From positions 62,001-126,000 of the forward strand of contig CAZQNQ010000010.1 in NCBI GenBank assembly GCA_964594985.1: a stretch of 64,000 bases of DNA, read 5' to 3'. The DNA comes from JADLHS01 sp964594985 (lineage in GTDB: Bacteria; Verrucomicrobiota; Verrucomicrobiia; Limisphaerales; JADLHS01). A program made the translations under genes and the position numbers. The notes under the pieces were generated by a model, which made no database searches, was not told the origin of the DNA, and worked only from the letters and a program-made list of their open reading frames with translations. Shown one piece after another: positions 31,639-39,755 of the stretch. Positions within the stretch are counted from its first letter, which is position 1. Each line of letters opens with the position of its first letter.

Positions 31639-31748
31639 AGCTGGAAGCCTGAATTACGACCGGAGCCATGCCAAACGTGATGAACGACATCGTTGTCGCT
31701 CAATCATAATGTTAGGTGTCATCGCGTGCATGTACATTGCATCGAAAT

Positions 31749-32012
31749 GTGAAAGCTCCATCTCCAAAAATTCGCCGAGTAGCCGGAGCAATACGGATTG
31801 CGGCACGGGTATCAGCAGTTATCTCGCTGCCATTTGTCCTGCTCTTCCTCCTGTTTATCACTGCGACCGACGCAACCATTGGAGGAGTTTTTCGAGCATT
31901 GTATTTTTTCTTCCGTGCATTCTATTCGGGTCACATTTTGCGACCGCTCATTCTCCGCACAGTCAGCCGTTCTCCACCATTCAAACCGGAGGGCAACGAC
32001 CATGACACCTAG
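31749..32012 (+). CDS. Possible small membrane protein
   Basis: 87 codons from a GTG at 31749 (frame open from 31716). One hydrophobic stretch SAVISLPFVLLFLLFITAT and a second weaker one (RALYFFFRAFYSGHI). No ribosome-binding site and no family recognised; lower GC than neighbours. It may be a real short gene or chance. The rest of 31639-32078 holds nothing I can assign. Confidence 0.3.
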   Translation: MKAPSPKIRRVAGAIRIAARVSAVISLPFVLLFLLFITATDATIGGVFRALYFFFRAFYSGHILRPLILRTVSRSPPFKPEGNDHDT

Positions 32013-32078
32013 CTGTTGTACCTCGACAGGTTGTCCGCAGTTTCGGGGAGACTGGAGTTTGAGCCAGCGGCGTTGCCG

Positions 32079-32200
32079 CTAAAACTTGATCGCCTCGTTC
32101 AGCTTGCCGCATTGGGAACAGCGGGAACGGTCCACGTCCGGGGTCGGCGGTGTAAACCAGACCGCATTTCTCGCAGCGGAAGATTCGGTCCTCACTCTGA
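32079..32200 (-). pseudogene. Truncated, frameshifted copy of the zinc-ribbon gene 3' end
   Basis: About 122 bp duplicate the 3' end of the zinc-ribbon gene (32315-32436) at an offset of 236 bp. The first 57 bases after the stop codon are identical, including the codons for DVDRSRCSQCGKLNEAIKF. An extra base near 32138-32145 shifts the frame, and the 5' half of the gene is absent. It is a dead fragment, or a tail sequence kept by chance. Confidence 0.8.
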
Positions 32201-32314
32201 CCTGATCGGAAACGTGGGGATTGAAAGGAGATAACTGAGGCAACAGAGGTTGACGGCCAGGCAGACTGATAATCCTCCGTTCTCTCTGTTTGCTCCTGTT
32301 CAAATCGGGTTCGA

Positions 32315-32539
32315 CTAAAACTTGATCGCCTCGTTCAGCTTGCCGCATTGGGAACAGCGGGAACGGTCCACGTCGGGGTCGTCGGTGTAAACCAGACCGC
32401 ACTTCTCGCAGCGGAAAACCCGGTCTTCGCTCTGGCCCGGACGGAAGCGGCGCCCGCGCATCTCGCTGTAAATGGTCAACGCCACCAAACCGCCCAGCAG
32501 CAGCGTCACGTAACTGAAGATGAGCGCGTGCGTGGTCAT
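32315..32539 (-). CDS. Small membrane protein with C-terminal zinc ribbon
   Basis: 74 residues. N-terminal membrane helix (ALIFSYVTLLLGGLVALTIY, about residues 5-24), then a zinc-ribbon pattern: FRCEKCGLVYTDDPDVDRSRCSQCGKL (two CxxC pairs, about 43-69). The start codon overlaps the stop of the TonB-like gene (ATGA at 32536-32539), so it is the last gene of the exbB-exbD-tonB-like operon. Function unknown; the Cys pairs suggest Zn or Fe binding on the cytoplasmic or periplasmic side. Confidence 0.75.
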   Translation of the reverse strand: MTTHALIFSYVTLLLGGLVALTIYSEMRGRRFRPGQSEDRVFRCEKCGLVYTDDPDVDRSRCSQCGKLNEAIKF

Positions 32540-33333
32540 TCGGCGGGCGGGCGGTTGCTGTTGGCGGGCGCTTCCGTCTGCCACTCGAAGATCAGCGTGC
32601 CCACGGTGAGCCGGGGCGTCTTGCCAAGCGGCGCAAATTTCATCCCGGCGGCGGTCTTGATCGCGAGTTGATCCGCTTCCCGCGAACCGCTGCCCGGCGG
32701 CAGCAGGACGGGCGAGAACACGTGGCCGGTTTCATCCACCGTCACTTGGACGAGAGTATTGGTCAGATTCTCCTGAGCGCGCTGTAGCGGCAAGGCGGCG
32801 GGAATATTTTCCAGTTGGCGCTCCGCCAGATTGCCGGTGAGGCGCAAGGTGGATTGCGTGGGCGCGGGTGGGGGCGGCAGCGGCGGCAGGATGGTGGTGC
32901 CGGGCGTGGGCGCAATTTCAACGGCCTGCGGCGCGATGCCATTGGCCTGGCCTTGACTGAGCGACAGCGTGCCGAGTTGTTCGGTGGCCAGCGCGAGCAG
33001 CCGCGGTGGATCGGTCCAGCGAAAGGTCGGAAAGGGAATATTAGGCGGCCGCAGCCAGGTGCTGGCGGCGAAACCGCGTGGATGCGGCCCGGCGAATACG
33101 GTGGGGTCTTGCAGTTCGAATGCTTCACTGCGGTCCAGGATAGGACGGAGCGTGACAGCGTTTTTCACCGGTCGCGTCGCGAGGGGTTTGTGATTCCCCA
33201 GACCGAGGAACAAGCCGATGTGCAGCACGAAAACAAGACCGATCCAAAACAGCCAGCGCCACAGCGGCCACGGCGTTTCGCACACGGGCGGATAATCCGG
33301 GACGGGCGGAGCATCGGGCGGCACGGCGTTCAT
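32536..33333 (-). CDS. TonB-like energy transducer
   Basis: 265 residues. One N-terminal membrane helix (WLFWIGLVFVLHIGLFLGLG, about residues 28-47), a Pro-rich periplasmic linker (ILPPLPPPPAPTQ, about 149-161) and a C-terminal TonB-like domain (LVQVTVDETGHVFSPVLLPP, then AIKTAAGMKFAP). Together with the ExbB and ExbD genes upstream it would form a proton-motive-force-driven transducer for outer-membrane transport. The central region 60-140 matches nothing I know. Overlaps with ExbD (4 bp) and with the zinc-ribbon gene (4 bp) indicate translational coupling. Confidence 0.8.
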   Translation of the reverse strand: MNAVPPDAPPVPDYPPVCETPWPLWRWLFWIGLVFVLHIGLFLGLGNHKPLATRPVKNAVTLRPILDRSEAFELQDPTVFAGPHPRGFAASTWLRPPNIPFPTFRWTDPPRLLALATEQLGTLSLSQGQANGIAPQAVEIAPTPGTTILPPLPPPPAPTQSTLRLTGNLAERQLENIPAALPLQRAQENLTNTLVQVTVDETGHVFSPVLLPPGSGSREADQLAIKTAAGMKFAPLGKTPRLTVGTLIFEWQTEAPANSNRPPAE

Positions 33334-33755
33334 GGTGGGGCGAGGGGGACGCCAAGTTGCGGGGCGTTGGCCCCGATGGCGTCATTGATGCCGGCATCGC
33401 GCGCCAGCATCTGGAGCCGCTGCAGGTCCTTGTAGCGAACGGATTCGTCCGCCAGGATGACGAGCGTGAGCGGCTCCGGCGAATTGGTGCTGGCCTCGCG
33501 CAATCGCTCCTCCAACGCCGCCGCCTCGATCATCTGGTTTTGGTAGTAGTACCGGCCAAATTCATCCAGCGCGACGGTGACGGTGGGTTTGTCCGTACCC
33601 GGCAGATCGCTGGCGGTGGGCAGACTGATCTTCACGCCCGGCGTGTAAAGGCGCGAGCTGAGCGACACGAAGATGACGAGCAGGAAAAACACCGCGGCAT
33701 ACGCCGTGGCGTCAAACGGATTGCGGAGCAATCGGGTGCGCCGGGGAAATTTCAT
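33330..33755 (-). CDS. ExbD/TolR-family biopolymer transport protein
   Basis: 141 residues. One N-terminal membrane helix (AYAAVFFLLVIFVSLSSRLY, about residues 18-37) and a periplasmic domain with the ExbD/TolR pattern PTVTVALDEFGRYYYQNQMIE and TLVILADESVRYKDLQRLQMLARDAGI. The usual membrane Asp of ExbD is expected near residue 14-20; FDATAYAAVF supplies one. Coupled by 4-bp overlaps to exbB upstream and the TonB-like gene downstream. Confidence 0.88.
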   Translation of the reverse strand: MKFPRRTRLLRNPFDATAYAAVFFLLVIFVSLSSRLYTPGVKISLPTASDLPGTDKPTVTVALDEFGRYYYQNQMIEAAALEERLREASTNSPEPLTLVILADESVRYKDLQRLQMLARDAGINDAIGANAPQLGVPLAPP

Positions 33756-34432
33756 TCGACTTTCGCGCGGCTGTTTTCGCTGACGATGTTCACGATCTCG
33801 TTGGCGGCGCGTTCCATGTCGGTGACGATGGCGTTCACGCGGCTGACGAGATAGTTGTAGCCGGCATGGACGGGAATGGCGACGGCCAATCCGGCGGCAC
33901 AGCAGATCAACGCCTGCCCGACGCCTTGCGACATCAGCGTGCTGTTGGCGTAGAGCGCCTGACCCTGGAGTACGCCAAAGGTCTTGATGAAACCCAGCAC
34001 CGTGCCGAGCAAACCGAGCAGCGGCGCGAGTTGCGCGATGGTGGCGAGGAGATCGAGGCGTTTCTCCAGGCGCGGCACTTCGGCGAGGCCAGCTTCTTCG
34101 AGGGATTCGCGGACGCGCTCACGGCCGAAGTCGCGATTGAGGATGGCCGTTTTCACCAGTCGCGCGACCGGGCCGGGAGTGGCGTCGCAGATGGAGATGG
34201 CTTCGACAAGATTGTCGCGCTTGATGACGGTGCGGACGCCGTTGAGGAATTCGGTGGAATTGATCTGGGCGCGATGGCAGTGCAGCGCGCGTTCGATGAA
34301 GATGACGATGCCCGCCGCGCCCGCAAAGATGATGACCCAGAGAATGGGCGCATCCGCGAGCTTGAAGGATTCAATCCCCGTGGCGGCGGCAAACATTGTC
34401 GTGGTAACGCCGTTGACCAGTAGATTCGGCAT
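33752..34432 (-). CDS. MotA/TolQ/ExbB proton channel protein
   Basis: 226 residues from the ATG at 34432. Starting at the TTG at 34474 would add 14 residues encoded by the flanking repeat and is rejected. Membrane helices lie at about 20-40 (APILWVIIFAGAAGIVIFIE), 130-150 (LDLLATIAQLAPLLGLLGTVLGFI) and 170-190 (GVGQALICCAAGLAVAIPVHAG), with the family motif LGLLGTVLGFIKTF. It forms the proton channel with the ExbD partner and energises the TonB-like protein. Confidence 0.9.
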   Translation of the reverse strand: MPNLLVNGVTTTMFAAATGIESFKLADAPILWVIIFAGAAGIVIFIERALHCHRAQINSTEFLNGVRTVIKRDNLVEAISICDATPGPVARLVKTAILNRDFGRERVRESLEEAGLAEVPRLEKRLDLLATIAQLAPLLGLLGTVLGFIKTFGVLQGQALYANSTLMSQGVGQALICCAAGLAVAIPVHAGYNYLVSRVNAIVTDMERAANEIVNIVSENSRAKVE

Positions 34433-34492
34433 GCCGGATTTATAGGCTTTCGCGGGGGAAGTTCCAAGTTCCAAGTTGGCGCACAGATTTTG

Positions 34493-34574
34493 TTGCAGGT
34501 TAAAAGTTGCAGGTTGCAGGTGGAAGAGGCGCCGCGTGGTTCAACTTGCAACCAGCAACCTTCAACTTGCAACC
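34493..34574. repeat. Word-iterated palindromic element upstream of the exbB operon
   Basis: Left arm about 34493-34523 iterates GTTGCAGG and AAGTTGCAG; right arm about 34542-34573 iterates CTTGCAACC and CAACTTGC. A further tandem of GTTCCAA words sits at 34461-34476. It lies in the divergent gap between the exbB operon and the dUTPase-like gene. Confidence 0.85.
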
Positions 34575-34630
34575 CACCCACCCCCGCTTTCCGGCTTGAT
34601 TCCACGGAGTTTCGTCCGAATCCTTTGCCT

Positions 34631-35011
34631 ATGGAAAAACCTGATCAGTTGCGCGAGCTGTGGCGGATGCAAGACGCTTTGAACAAACGCATCGGCGTCA
34701 TGACCGATGGCATGAGCGACGAGGACAAGGCCAAGTGGCTGCTCAACTACTCGCGCGCCATGACGCAGGAGATCGCCGAACTGGTGGACAGCGTGCCGTG
34801 GAAATGGTGGGCCAAGTATCAGAAGTTCGACGAGCAGAACGCGCGCGTCGAGGTCGTGGACCTGTTCCATTTCCTCATCAGCATGGCGCAGGTGCTCGGC
34901 ATGAGCGCGGACGACGTGTTCAATGCCTACATCAAAAAGAACGAGGTGAATTTCAAGCGACAGGAAACCGGGTATCACACCAAGGACGAACACGACTCGA
35001 AACACATTTAA
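34631..35011 (+). CDS. dUTPase-like all-alpha NTP pyrophosphatase (MazG superfamily)
   Basis: 126 residues from the ATG at 34631; the frame is open upstream only through the repeat. Helical all-alpha NTPase: LLNYSRAMTQEIAELVDSVPWKWWAK has the ExxE-type metal motif, and RVEVVDLFHFLISMAQVLGM has the ExxD partner. The pattern matches the dimeric dUTP diphosphatase family (as in Leishmania and phages) and related nucleotide-cleaning enzymes. It would hydrolyse dUTP or another NTP to the monophosphate. The substrate is not proven by sequence. Confidence 0.82.
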   Translation: MEKPDQLRELWRMQDALNKRIGVMTDGMSDEDKAKWLLNYSRAMTQEIAELVDSVPWKWWAKYQKFDEQNARVEVVDLFHFLISMAQVLGMSADDVFNAYIKKNEVNFKRQETGYHTKDEHDSKHI

Positions 35012-35038
35012 GCCGGTTCGCGGGACCGCTGAACTCGC

Positions 35039-35416
35039 ATGAATCCCCTGGAAGATTTAGCGCAGGTCGGCGATTGCGCGTTTTTCCGCCCACAGGGACT
35101 GGCCCCCGGGCCGGAACGGTTGAAACAACTGTTGCAGGTCGTCGCGCTGGCCCACGCACGGCAGATCCCCAAGTTGGTGGTGAATCTGACCGGCTTGGAA
35201 AATGTGCGGATGCCCAATGTCGCGGAGCGGTATTTCATCATGCGCGAGTTGGCCGCCGTGGCGAAAGGCGCGGTGAAGATCGCGTTTGTGCTGCCGCCGC
35301 ATTTGATCGGGGACAAGTTCGGCATCCTGGTCGGAAAAAACGCCGGCCTGACGAGCGAGGTGTTCACCGATGAAGCGGAGGCGGTCGCGTGGCTGAACTC
35401 CGCGCCGGAAAAATGA
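35039..35416 (+). CDS. STAS-like hypothetical protein
   Basis: 125 residues, soluble. LVVNLTGLENVRMPNVAERY and VKIAFVLPPHLIGDKFGIL alternate strands and helices as in SpoIIAA/STAS-like folds. No phosphorylatable Ser/Thr motif is clear and no close family is recognised. It lies 27 bp after the dUTPase-like gene on the same strand and 63 bp before hpt. Function unknown. Confidence 0.6.
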   Translation: MNPLEDLAQVGDCAFFRPQGLAPGPERLKQLLQVVALAHARQIPKLVVNLTGLENVRMPNVAERYFIMRELAAVAKGAVKIAFVLPPHLIGDKFGILVGKNAGLTSEVFTDEAEAVAWLNSAPEK

Positions 35417-35479
35417 TTCTTAGTCGCTAGCGGTCAGAATTTTTCTCGGCAACCATGGTTTAACCCTTACCATCGCGCC

Positions 35480-36121
35480 ATGAGCAAAGCTGCCGCCAAA
35501 CTCGCCGCGCCCAAAGCATCTGTCCCGCCACGCTGGCGCAAAGAGGTGGCCAGCATCCTCATCACTGACAGGATGCTCGCCAAACGCATCGCCGAACTGG
35601 GCCGCGAAATCGAACGCGACTTTGCCGGGCGCGACATGGTCGTTGTATCGTTGCTCAATGGCACGGTGATGTTCATCGGCGATCTCATCCGGCATCTCTC
35701 GCATCCGCTGCGCTTGGATTTCATCGGCGTGTCGAGCTACGGCAAGGGCACAGAGTCTGGCGACCTGGTGTTCACCAAGGAACTGCGGCTCGATGTGAAG
35801 GGTCGTGATGTACTGCTCGTGGATGACATCCTCGACACGGGCCGGACGTTGCGTCGCGTGCTGGAAAAGCTTTGCCTGCTCGGACCGAAACGGATTCGCA
35901 CCTGTGTCTTGTTAGATAAGCCGGCCCGGCGCGTGGAGCGAGTGACGGCGGACTACATCGGCTTCACGATTCCCGACCAGTTCGTGGTCGGCTACGGATT
36001 GGATTTCGCCGAGAAGTATCGCAACCTGCCGTTCGTCGGCGTGTTGAAACCGGAAATGTATTCCAGCCCGAAACCCAAAGTGCCGGCCCAAAAGACCAAA
36101 CGCACCAAAGCCGCGAAGTGA
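35480..36121 (+). CDS. hpt: Hypoxanthine phosphoribosyltransferase
   Basis: 213 residues. Purine salvage: hypoxanthine or guanine plus PRPP gives IMP or GMP. The PRPP-binding motif LLVDDILDTGRTLRRVLE lies near residues 115-132, with substrate loop VVSLLNGTVMFIGDLIRHL and RVTADYIGFTIPDQFVVGYG as in bacterial Hpt. Both ends have lysine/alanine-rich extensions (about 20 residues each) that are not part of the fold. A run of single genes around it (moaD, moaE, dUTPase-like) shows no obvious functional link. Confidence 0.95.
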   Translation: MSKAAAKLAAPKASVPPRWRKEVASILITDRMLAKRIAELGREIERDFAGRDMVVVSLLNGTVMFIGDLIRHLSHPLRLDFIGVSSYGKGTESGDLVFTKELRLDVKGRDVLLVDDILDTGRTLRRVLEKLCLLGPKRIRTCVLLDKPARRVERVTADYIGFTIPDQFVVGYGLDFAEKYRNLPFVGVLKPEMYSSPKPKVPAQKTKRTKAAK

Positions 36122-36165
36122 GTTGGCCTTTGCGTCCGTCGCGTCCTTGGCGTGAGAAACAGTTC

Positions 36166-36411
36166 ATGCAAATCCGTGTTCAATTCTATTCCTACTTCAA
36201 GGAACTGACCGGCTGTGCGGAAGCCACCGAAACCCTCGCCGCTGGCGCGACGCTCGGCGCATTGCACGATCAACTCATGGCGCGCTTTTCGAAACTCGGC
36301 GCGATGAAAAAGTCCACCCTGCTCGCCGTAGGCGTGGATTATCAACCTCGTGATTACATGCTGCAAGACGGCGATGAAGTGTCGCTGTTCCCACCGGTGC
36401 AAGGCGGATGA
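36166..36411 (+). CDS. moaD: Molybdopterin synthase small subunit MoaD
   Basis: 81 residues from the ATG at 36166; earlier in-frame codons lie in a repeat-like stretch. Ubiquitin-like fold, C-terminal Gly-Gly (FPPVQGG) that carries the thiocarboxylate sulfur used by MoaE. FSYFKELTG-type start of family: VQFYSYFKELTGCAEAT. It is adjacent to moaE and, with the mod locus far downstream, fits a molybdenum-using organism. Confidence 0.93.
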   Translation: MQIRVQFYSYFKELTGCAEATETLAAGATLGALHDQLMARFSKLGAMKKSTLLAVGVDYQPRDYMLQDGDEVSLFPPVQGG

Positions 36412-36444
36412 GATGAATGCGGAGTGCGGAGTGTTGATTGCGGA

Positions 36445-36831
36445 ATGAAGAGGCAACTGACCATCACCAGCGAACCCATTGACGAAGCGGCGTTGCTTTC
36501 CCAGCGTCAGATGTCGGCGGGCATGGGCGCGGTCGTGAACTTTCTCGGCGTGGTGCGCGGCAGTGAGGACGGCAAACCCATCTCCGCCATCGAATACGAG
36601 GCGTTCGAGAAAATGGTGGCCCACCAATTCAACCTGCTGTTCGACGACATGGCGAAGAATTGGCCGATCGAATCGGTGCGTCTGGTGCATCGCGTCGGCG
36701 TGGTGAAGGTGAACGAACCATCGCTGTGGGTGGAGATCGTTGCGCCGCATCGGGGCGAAGCGTTCGCGGCGTGCCAGTGGCTGGTTGACGAGATGAAACG
36801 CGTCGTGCCGATCTGGAAGCAGCCGATTTAG
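36445..36831 (+). CDS. moaE: Molybdopterin synthase catalytic subunit MoaE
   Basis: 128 residues from the ATG at 36445; the longer frame from 36424 runs into a repeat. Catalytic motifs are GAVVNFLGVVR, EYEAFEKMVAHQF, RVGVVKVNEPSLWVEIVAPHRGEAF and the Lys in VDEMKRVVPIWKQ. It inserts two sulfurs from MoaD into precursor Z. 33 bp after moaD. The stop TAG is followed by a palindromic repeat at 36834. Confidence 0.93.
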   Translation: MKRQLTITSEPIDEAALLSQRQMSAGMGAVVNFLGVVRGSEDGKPISAIEYEAFEKMVAHQFNLLFDDMAKNWPIESVRLVHRVGVVKVNEPSLWVEIVAPHRGEAFAACQWLVDEMKRVVPIWKQPI

Positions 36832-36833
36832 TT

Positions 36834-36925
36834 CAACCACAGATGGCCACGGATAAACACGGATGAAAACAGTTCGCGTAACCGCCTTCCAAAATCCGTG
36901 TCCATCTGTGTCCATCCGTGGTTAA
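36834..36925. repeat. Word-iterated palindrome between moaE and the nucleoside transporter
   Basis: Left arm begins AACCACAGATGGCCACGGAT (iterated CACGGAT words); right arm ends CCATCCGTGGTTAA, iterating ATCCGTGTCCATC. The outer arms (AACCAC...GTGGTT) resemble those at 11482-11628, 30791-30945 and 58040-58155. Confidence 0.85.
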
Positions 36926-36998
36926 TTTTAGTTCGTGGCTGACGCGCAGATCACTCGCCCCTCGACTCTCGTCCCTCAACCCTTTACCGTGCCCACCC

Positions 36999-38243
36999 AT
37001 GCAACTCAAGCTGATCAGTTTGCTGGGACTGCTGGTGTTCGTTGGAATGGCGTGGGCAATCTCTTCCAACCGGAAACAGATCCCGTGGCGCACGGTGCTC
37101 TGGGGGCTGGGGCTGCAGTTTCTCTTTGGCTTTCTCATTTTGAAGACCACGCCGGGCGAGCGCGTATTTGATTTCTGCCAACGCGGCGTGACCAAACTGA
37201 TCGGGTTTGCGGATGAAGGTTCAAAAATGGTTTTTGGGCCGCTGGCCAATGGGGATTTGCTCTCGGAAAAACTTGGGCCGGGCAACGGCTTCATTTTCGT
37301 CATCACCGTCACGGCGACCATCATTCTTGTCGCGGCGCTATCCTCGCTGCTTTACCACTACGGCATTCTGCAACTCGTGGTGCGCGGCACGGCGTGGGTG
37401 ATGCAACGGCTCATGCGCACCAGCGGCAGTGAAAGCCTCGCGGCGGCGGCCAACATCTTCATGGGCCAGACCGAAGCGCCGCTCGTCATCCGCCCATATC
37501 TGCCCACGATGACGCGGAGCGAAATCCTCGCCTTGATGACCGGCGGCATGGCGACGATTGCCGGCGGCGTGCTGGCGGCCTATGTCTCGTTCGGCATTTC
37601 CGCCGGCCACTTGCTGACCGCCTCGGTGATGAGCGCGCCAGCGGCGTTGTTGATCGCAAAAGTGATGTTGCCCGAAACGGAGAAAAGCGAAACCGCCGCC
37701 GGGGCTGCGGCGAAAATCCCACGCGAGACGACGAACGGCCTCGATGCGCTGTGTCGCGGCGCAAGCGAGGGAATGATGCTGGCAATCAATGTCATGGCCA
37801 TGCTCATCGCGTTCGTGGCGGTGGTGGCGCTGGCGAATTATCTGATCGGGTTGGGGCTGCGACAGTTCGGCTACACCGGCAACACGCCGCTGCAAACGCT
37901 GTTCGGCTGGGTGAACGCGCCGTTCGCCTGGCTGATGGGCGTGCCGTGGAAGGATTGCCAGGCGATCGGCAGCATTTTGGGCGAACGCATCGTCATCAAC
38001 GAATTCGTCGGTTACTTGAGCCTGAGCAAGATGGCGACGGACCTCGACCCGCGCAGCTACACGCTGGCGACGTATGCGCTCTGCGGCTTTGCGAATTTTT
38101 CCAGCATCGCAATCCAGATCGGCGGCATCGGTTCGCTCGCACCGACGCGGCGGGCGGATCTGGCAAAACTTGGCTTGCGCGCGATGGTGGGCGGATTGCT
38201 GGCAAGTTACTTAACAGCGACGATTGCCGGGATTTTGATATGA
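36999..38243 (+). CDS. nupC: Concentrative nucleoside transporter (NupC/CNT family)
   Basis: 414 residues from the ATG at 36999; the frame is open upstream only through the repeat. Symporter of nucleosides with H+ or Na+. Around ten membrane helices. Conserved CNT motifs include the FIFVITVTATIILVAALSSLLYHYGIL segment, GQTEAPLVIRPYL near the TM with the nucleoside-binding Gln-Thr-Glu, and ERIVINEFVGYLSLSKM, CGFANFSSIAIQIGGIGSLAP near the end. The stop overlaps the next gene's start by 4 bp (ATGA). Confidence 0.93.
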   Translation: MQLKLISLLGLLVFVGMAWAISSNRKQIPWRTVLWGLGLQFLFGFLILKTTPGERVFDFCQRGVTKLIGFADEGSKMVFGPLANGDLLSEKLGPGNGFIFVITVTATIILVAALSSLLYHYGILQLVVRGTAWVMQRLMRTSGSESLAAAANIFMGQTEAPLVIRPYLPTMTRSEILALMTGGMATIAGGVLAAYVSFGISAGHLLTASVMSAPAALLIAKVMLPETEKSETAAGAAAKIPRETTNGLDALCRGASEGMMLAINVMAMLIAFVAVVALANYLIGLGLRQFGYTGNTPLQTLFGWVNAPFAWLMGVPWKDCQAIGSILGERIVINEFVGYLSLSKMATDLDPRSYTLATYALCGFANFSSIAIQIGGIGSLAPTRRADLAKLGLRAMVGGLLASYLTATIAGILI

Positions 38244-39316
38244 AAACAGACTTCTGGGGCAAAATGTCGGATGAGTATCTCAAGGATAATCCTGAGCCTC
38301 CTCCGTTGACGGATACATCGCTTGCAGCATTTGAGCAACGAGCTGGGCTTAAACTGCCGAAGATGCTGACGGATTTACTGCGAGTCAAAAATGGTGGCCT
38401 GCTCCAAAACACGGATTTTCGCTTCCATGGCAAGGGATATGAGGTGACTTACATCAAAGCTGTCGCGTCCGATGATTCGTATGATTCGATCAGGTCGTAT
38501 ACGAGCATTTTGAGTGACACAGACTCGGTCGAAACCAGGGAGCAATTACAAGGCATCATGGGTCCGCTCAACAAGCTTCTCTACGTTGCCGAACCCTCTG
38601 GTTATCCTTTCGGCTATGTCCTCAACTACAACAAACTAAATTCGCATGGTGAGCCAACGATCTGGTGCATCGGATTGGAATTTGGGGAGCCACCCAGCGT
38701 TAAGCAGATCGCGGACTCATTCGCAGAATTTTTAGCCGGGCAGTATTTCGGAGACGAACTGCCCATTGTTGACCTAAAGGAAGCGGACAAATACCGACTG
38801 GTCGCCAAGGGGGGATATGAAGGGCGATATGAGGGTGAACCTGAACCGGAACGCGGCGTTTTAAGCGGCTTGCCAGTTAAAGTTCGCTGGAAGATTTGTT
38901 CCCACCGAAACCGGCTGATCGTATTCCAGGACATTGACTGGGCCGGTCAAAAGGAGATTCGCCGCGAGGAAATCCACAAGGCTGCCCTGACACTTGATTT
39001 TCCAGAGTTGGAAAGTTACGGCGTCGAATTAGAGCCGGAATTGGCAGAAATGATCCGTCCTGCGGTCGAGGTTGAGGTGATTTCCCAAAGCGAGATCCCG
39101 GTAATCCCCAAGATTTGGGTGCTGCTTCTGCACATTCAAATGGGCGATAAACGATGGGTGAAAACGGCCAGTTCGTCACTTTTTCAAGGACGATGGAAGA
39201 ATGAGAAATCAAAGATCCTTTATTCCTCGATCAAATCCGCGAGCCGATCTGAAGTGGAAAAGACCCTTCGGGCTGTCGCCGCCAGTTGCGCGGGGCTGCG
39301 ACGCTGGTTTGGTTAA
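38240..39316 (+). CDS. SMI1/KNR4-family protein
   Basis: 358 residues. The N-terminal third is a SMI1/KNR4 (SUKH) domain: TDTSLAAFEQRAGLKLPKMLTDLLRVKNGGLL (about residues 24-55), and GQYFGDELPIVDLKE further on. SUKH domains are common immunity proteins to secreted nuclease toxins in bacteria, but free-standing proteins are also known. The C-terminal half (PVKVRWKICSHRNRLIVFQ onward) is not recognised. It starts inside the stop of the nucleoside transporter (4 bp), yet has visibly lower GC and a different codon look. No toxin gene is adjacent. Confidence 0.75.
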   Translation: MKTDFWGKMSDEYLKDNPEPPPLTDTSLAAFEQRAGLKLPKMLTDLLRVKNGGLLQNTDFRFHGKGYEVTYIKAVASDDSYDSIRSYTSILSDTDSVETREQLQGIMGPLNKLLYVAEPSGYPFGYVLNYNKLNSHGEPTIWCIGLEFGEPPSVKQIADSFAEFLAGQYFGDELPIVDLKEADKYRLVAKGGYEGRYEGEPEPERGVLSGLPVKVRWKICSHRNRLIVFQDIDWAGQKEIRREEIHKAALTLDFPELESYGVELEPELAEMIRPAVEVEVISQSEIPVIPKIWVLLLHIQMGDKRWVKTASSSLFQGRWKNEKSKILYSSIKSASRSEVEKTLRAVAASCAGLRRWFG

Positions 39317-39365
39317 AAATCGGTTTCCGATTGAGCCCTTCCGCCGTCCGCGCTACAACTCCGCC

Positions 39366-39755
39366 ATGCTCAAGACCGGCATCCTCAATCCCCACATCCT
39401 CGACCTCCTCGCCCGCATCCGTCACACCAACACGCTCGTCATCGCGGATCGGGGTTTTCCGTTCTGGCCCGAGATCGAGACGGTGGACCTCTCGCTCGTG
39501 GACGATGTGCCGACGGTGTTTCAGGTGTTGAACGCCGTTCGCGCCCAATGCGTCATCGGCAAGGCCTGGATGGCGAAGGAATTCCTGCCGGCCAACAACA
39601 AACGCACGCAGACGCGGTATGTCACCGCTTTGAAGGGAGCGACCTTGAGTTTCGAGCCGCACGTGGACTTCAAGAAACGCGTGCCCCACGCCATCGGCCT
39701 GATCCGCACCGGCGACACGACGCAGTACGGGAACATCATCCTGGAGTCGGCGTAG
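39366..39755 (+). CDS. RbsD/FucU-family monosaccharide mutarotase
   Basis: 129 residues from the ATG at 39366; the frame is open upstream into the SUKH gene and noncoding DNA. It belongs to the RbsD (D-ribose pyranase) and FucU (L-fucose mutarotase) family: ILNPHILDLLARIRHTNTLVIADRGFPFW carries the His and Asp active-site residues and NIILESA is the usual terminal motif. It interconverts ring forms of a sugar before use. The sugar is not decided by the sequence. It converges with the glycosyltransferase gene, with no intergenic space. Confidence 0.9.
   Translation: MLKTGILNPHILDLLARIRHTNTLVIADRGFPFWPEIETVDLSLVDDVPTVFQVLNAVRAQCVIGKAWMAKEFLPANNKRTQTRYVTALKGATLSFEPHVDFKKRVPHAIGLIRTGDTTQYGNIILESA

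Noticed and set aside
36118..36165. Extended N-terminus of moaD
   Set aside because: The added 16 codons (from 36118) come from a repeat-like stretch and precede the normal MoaD start.
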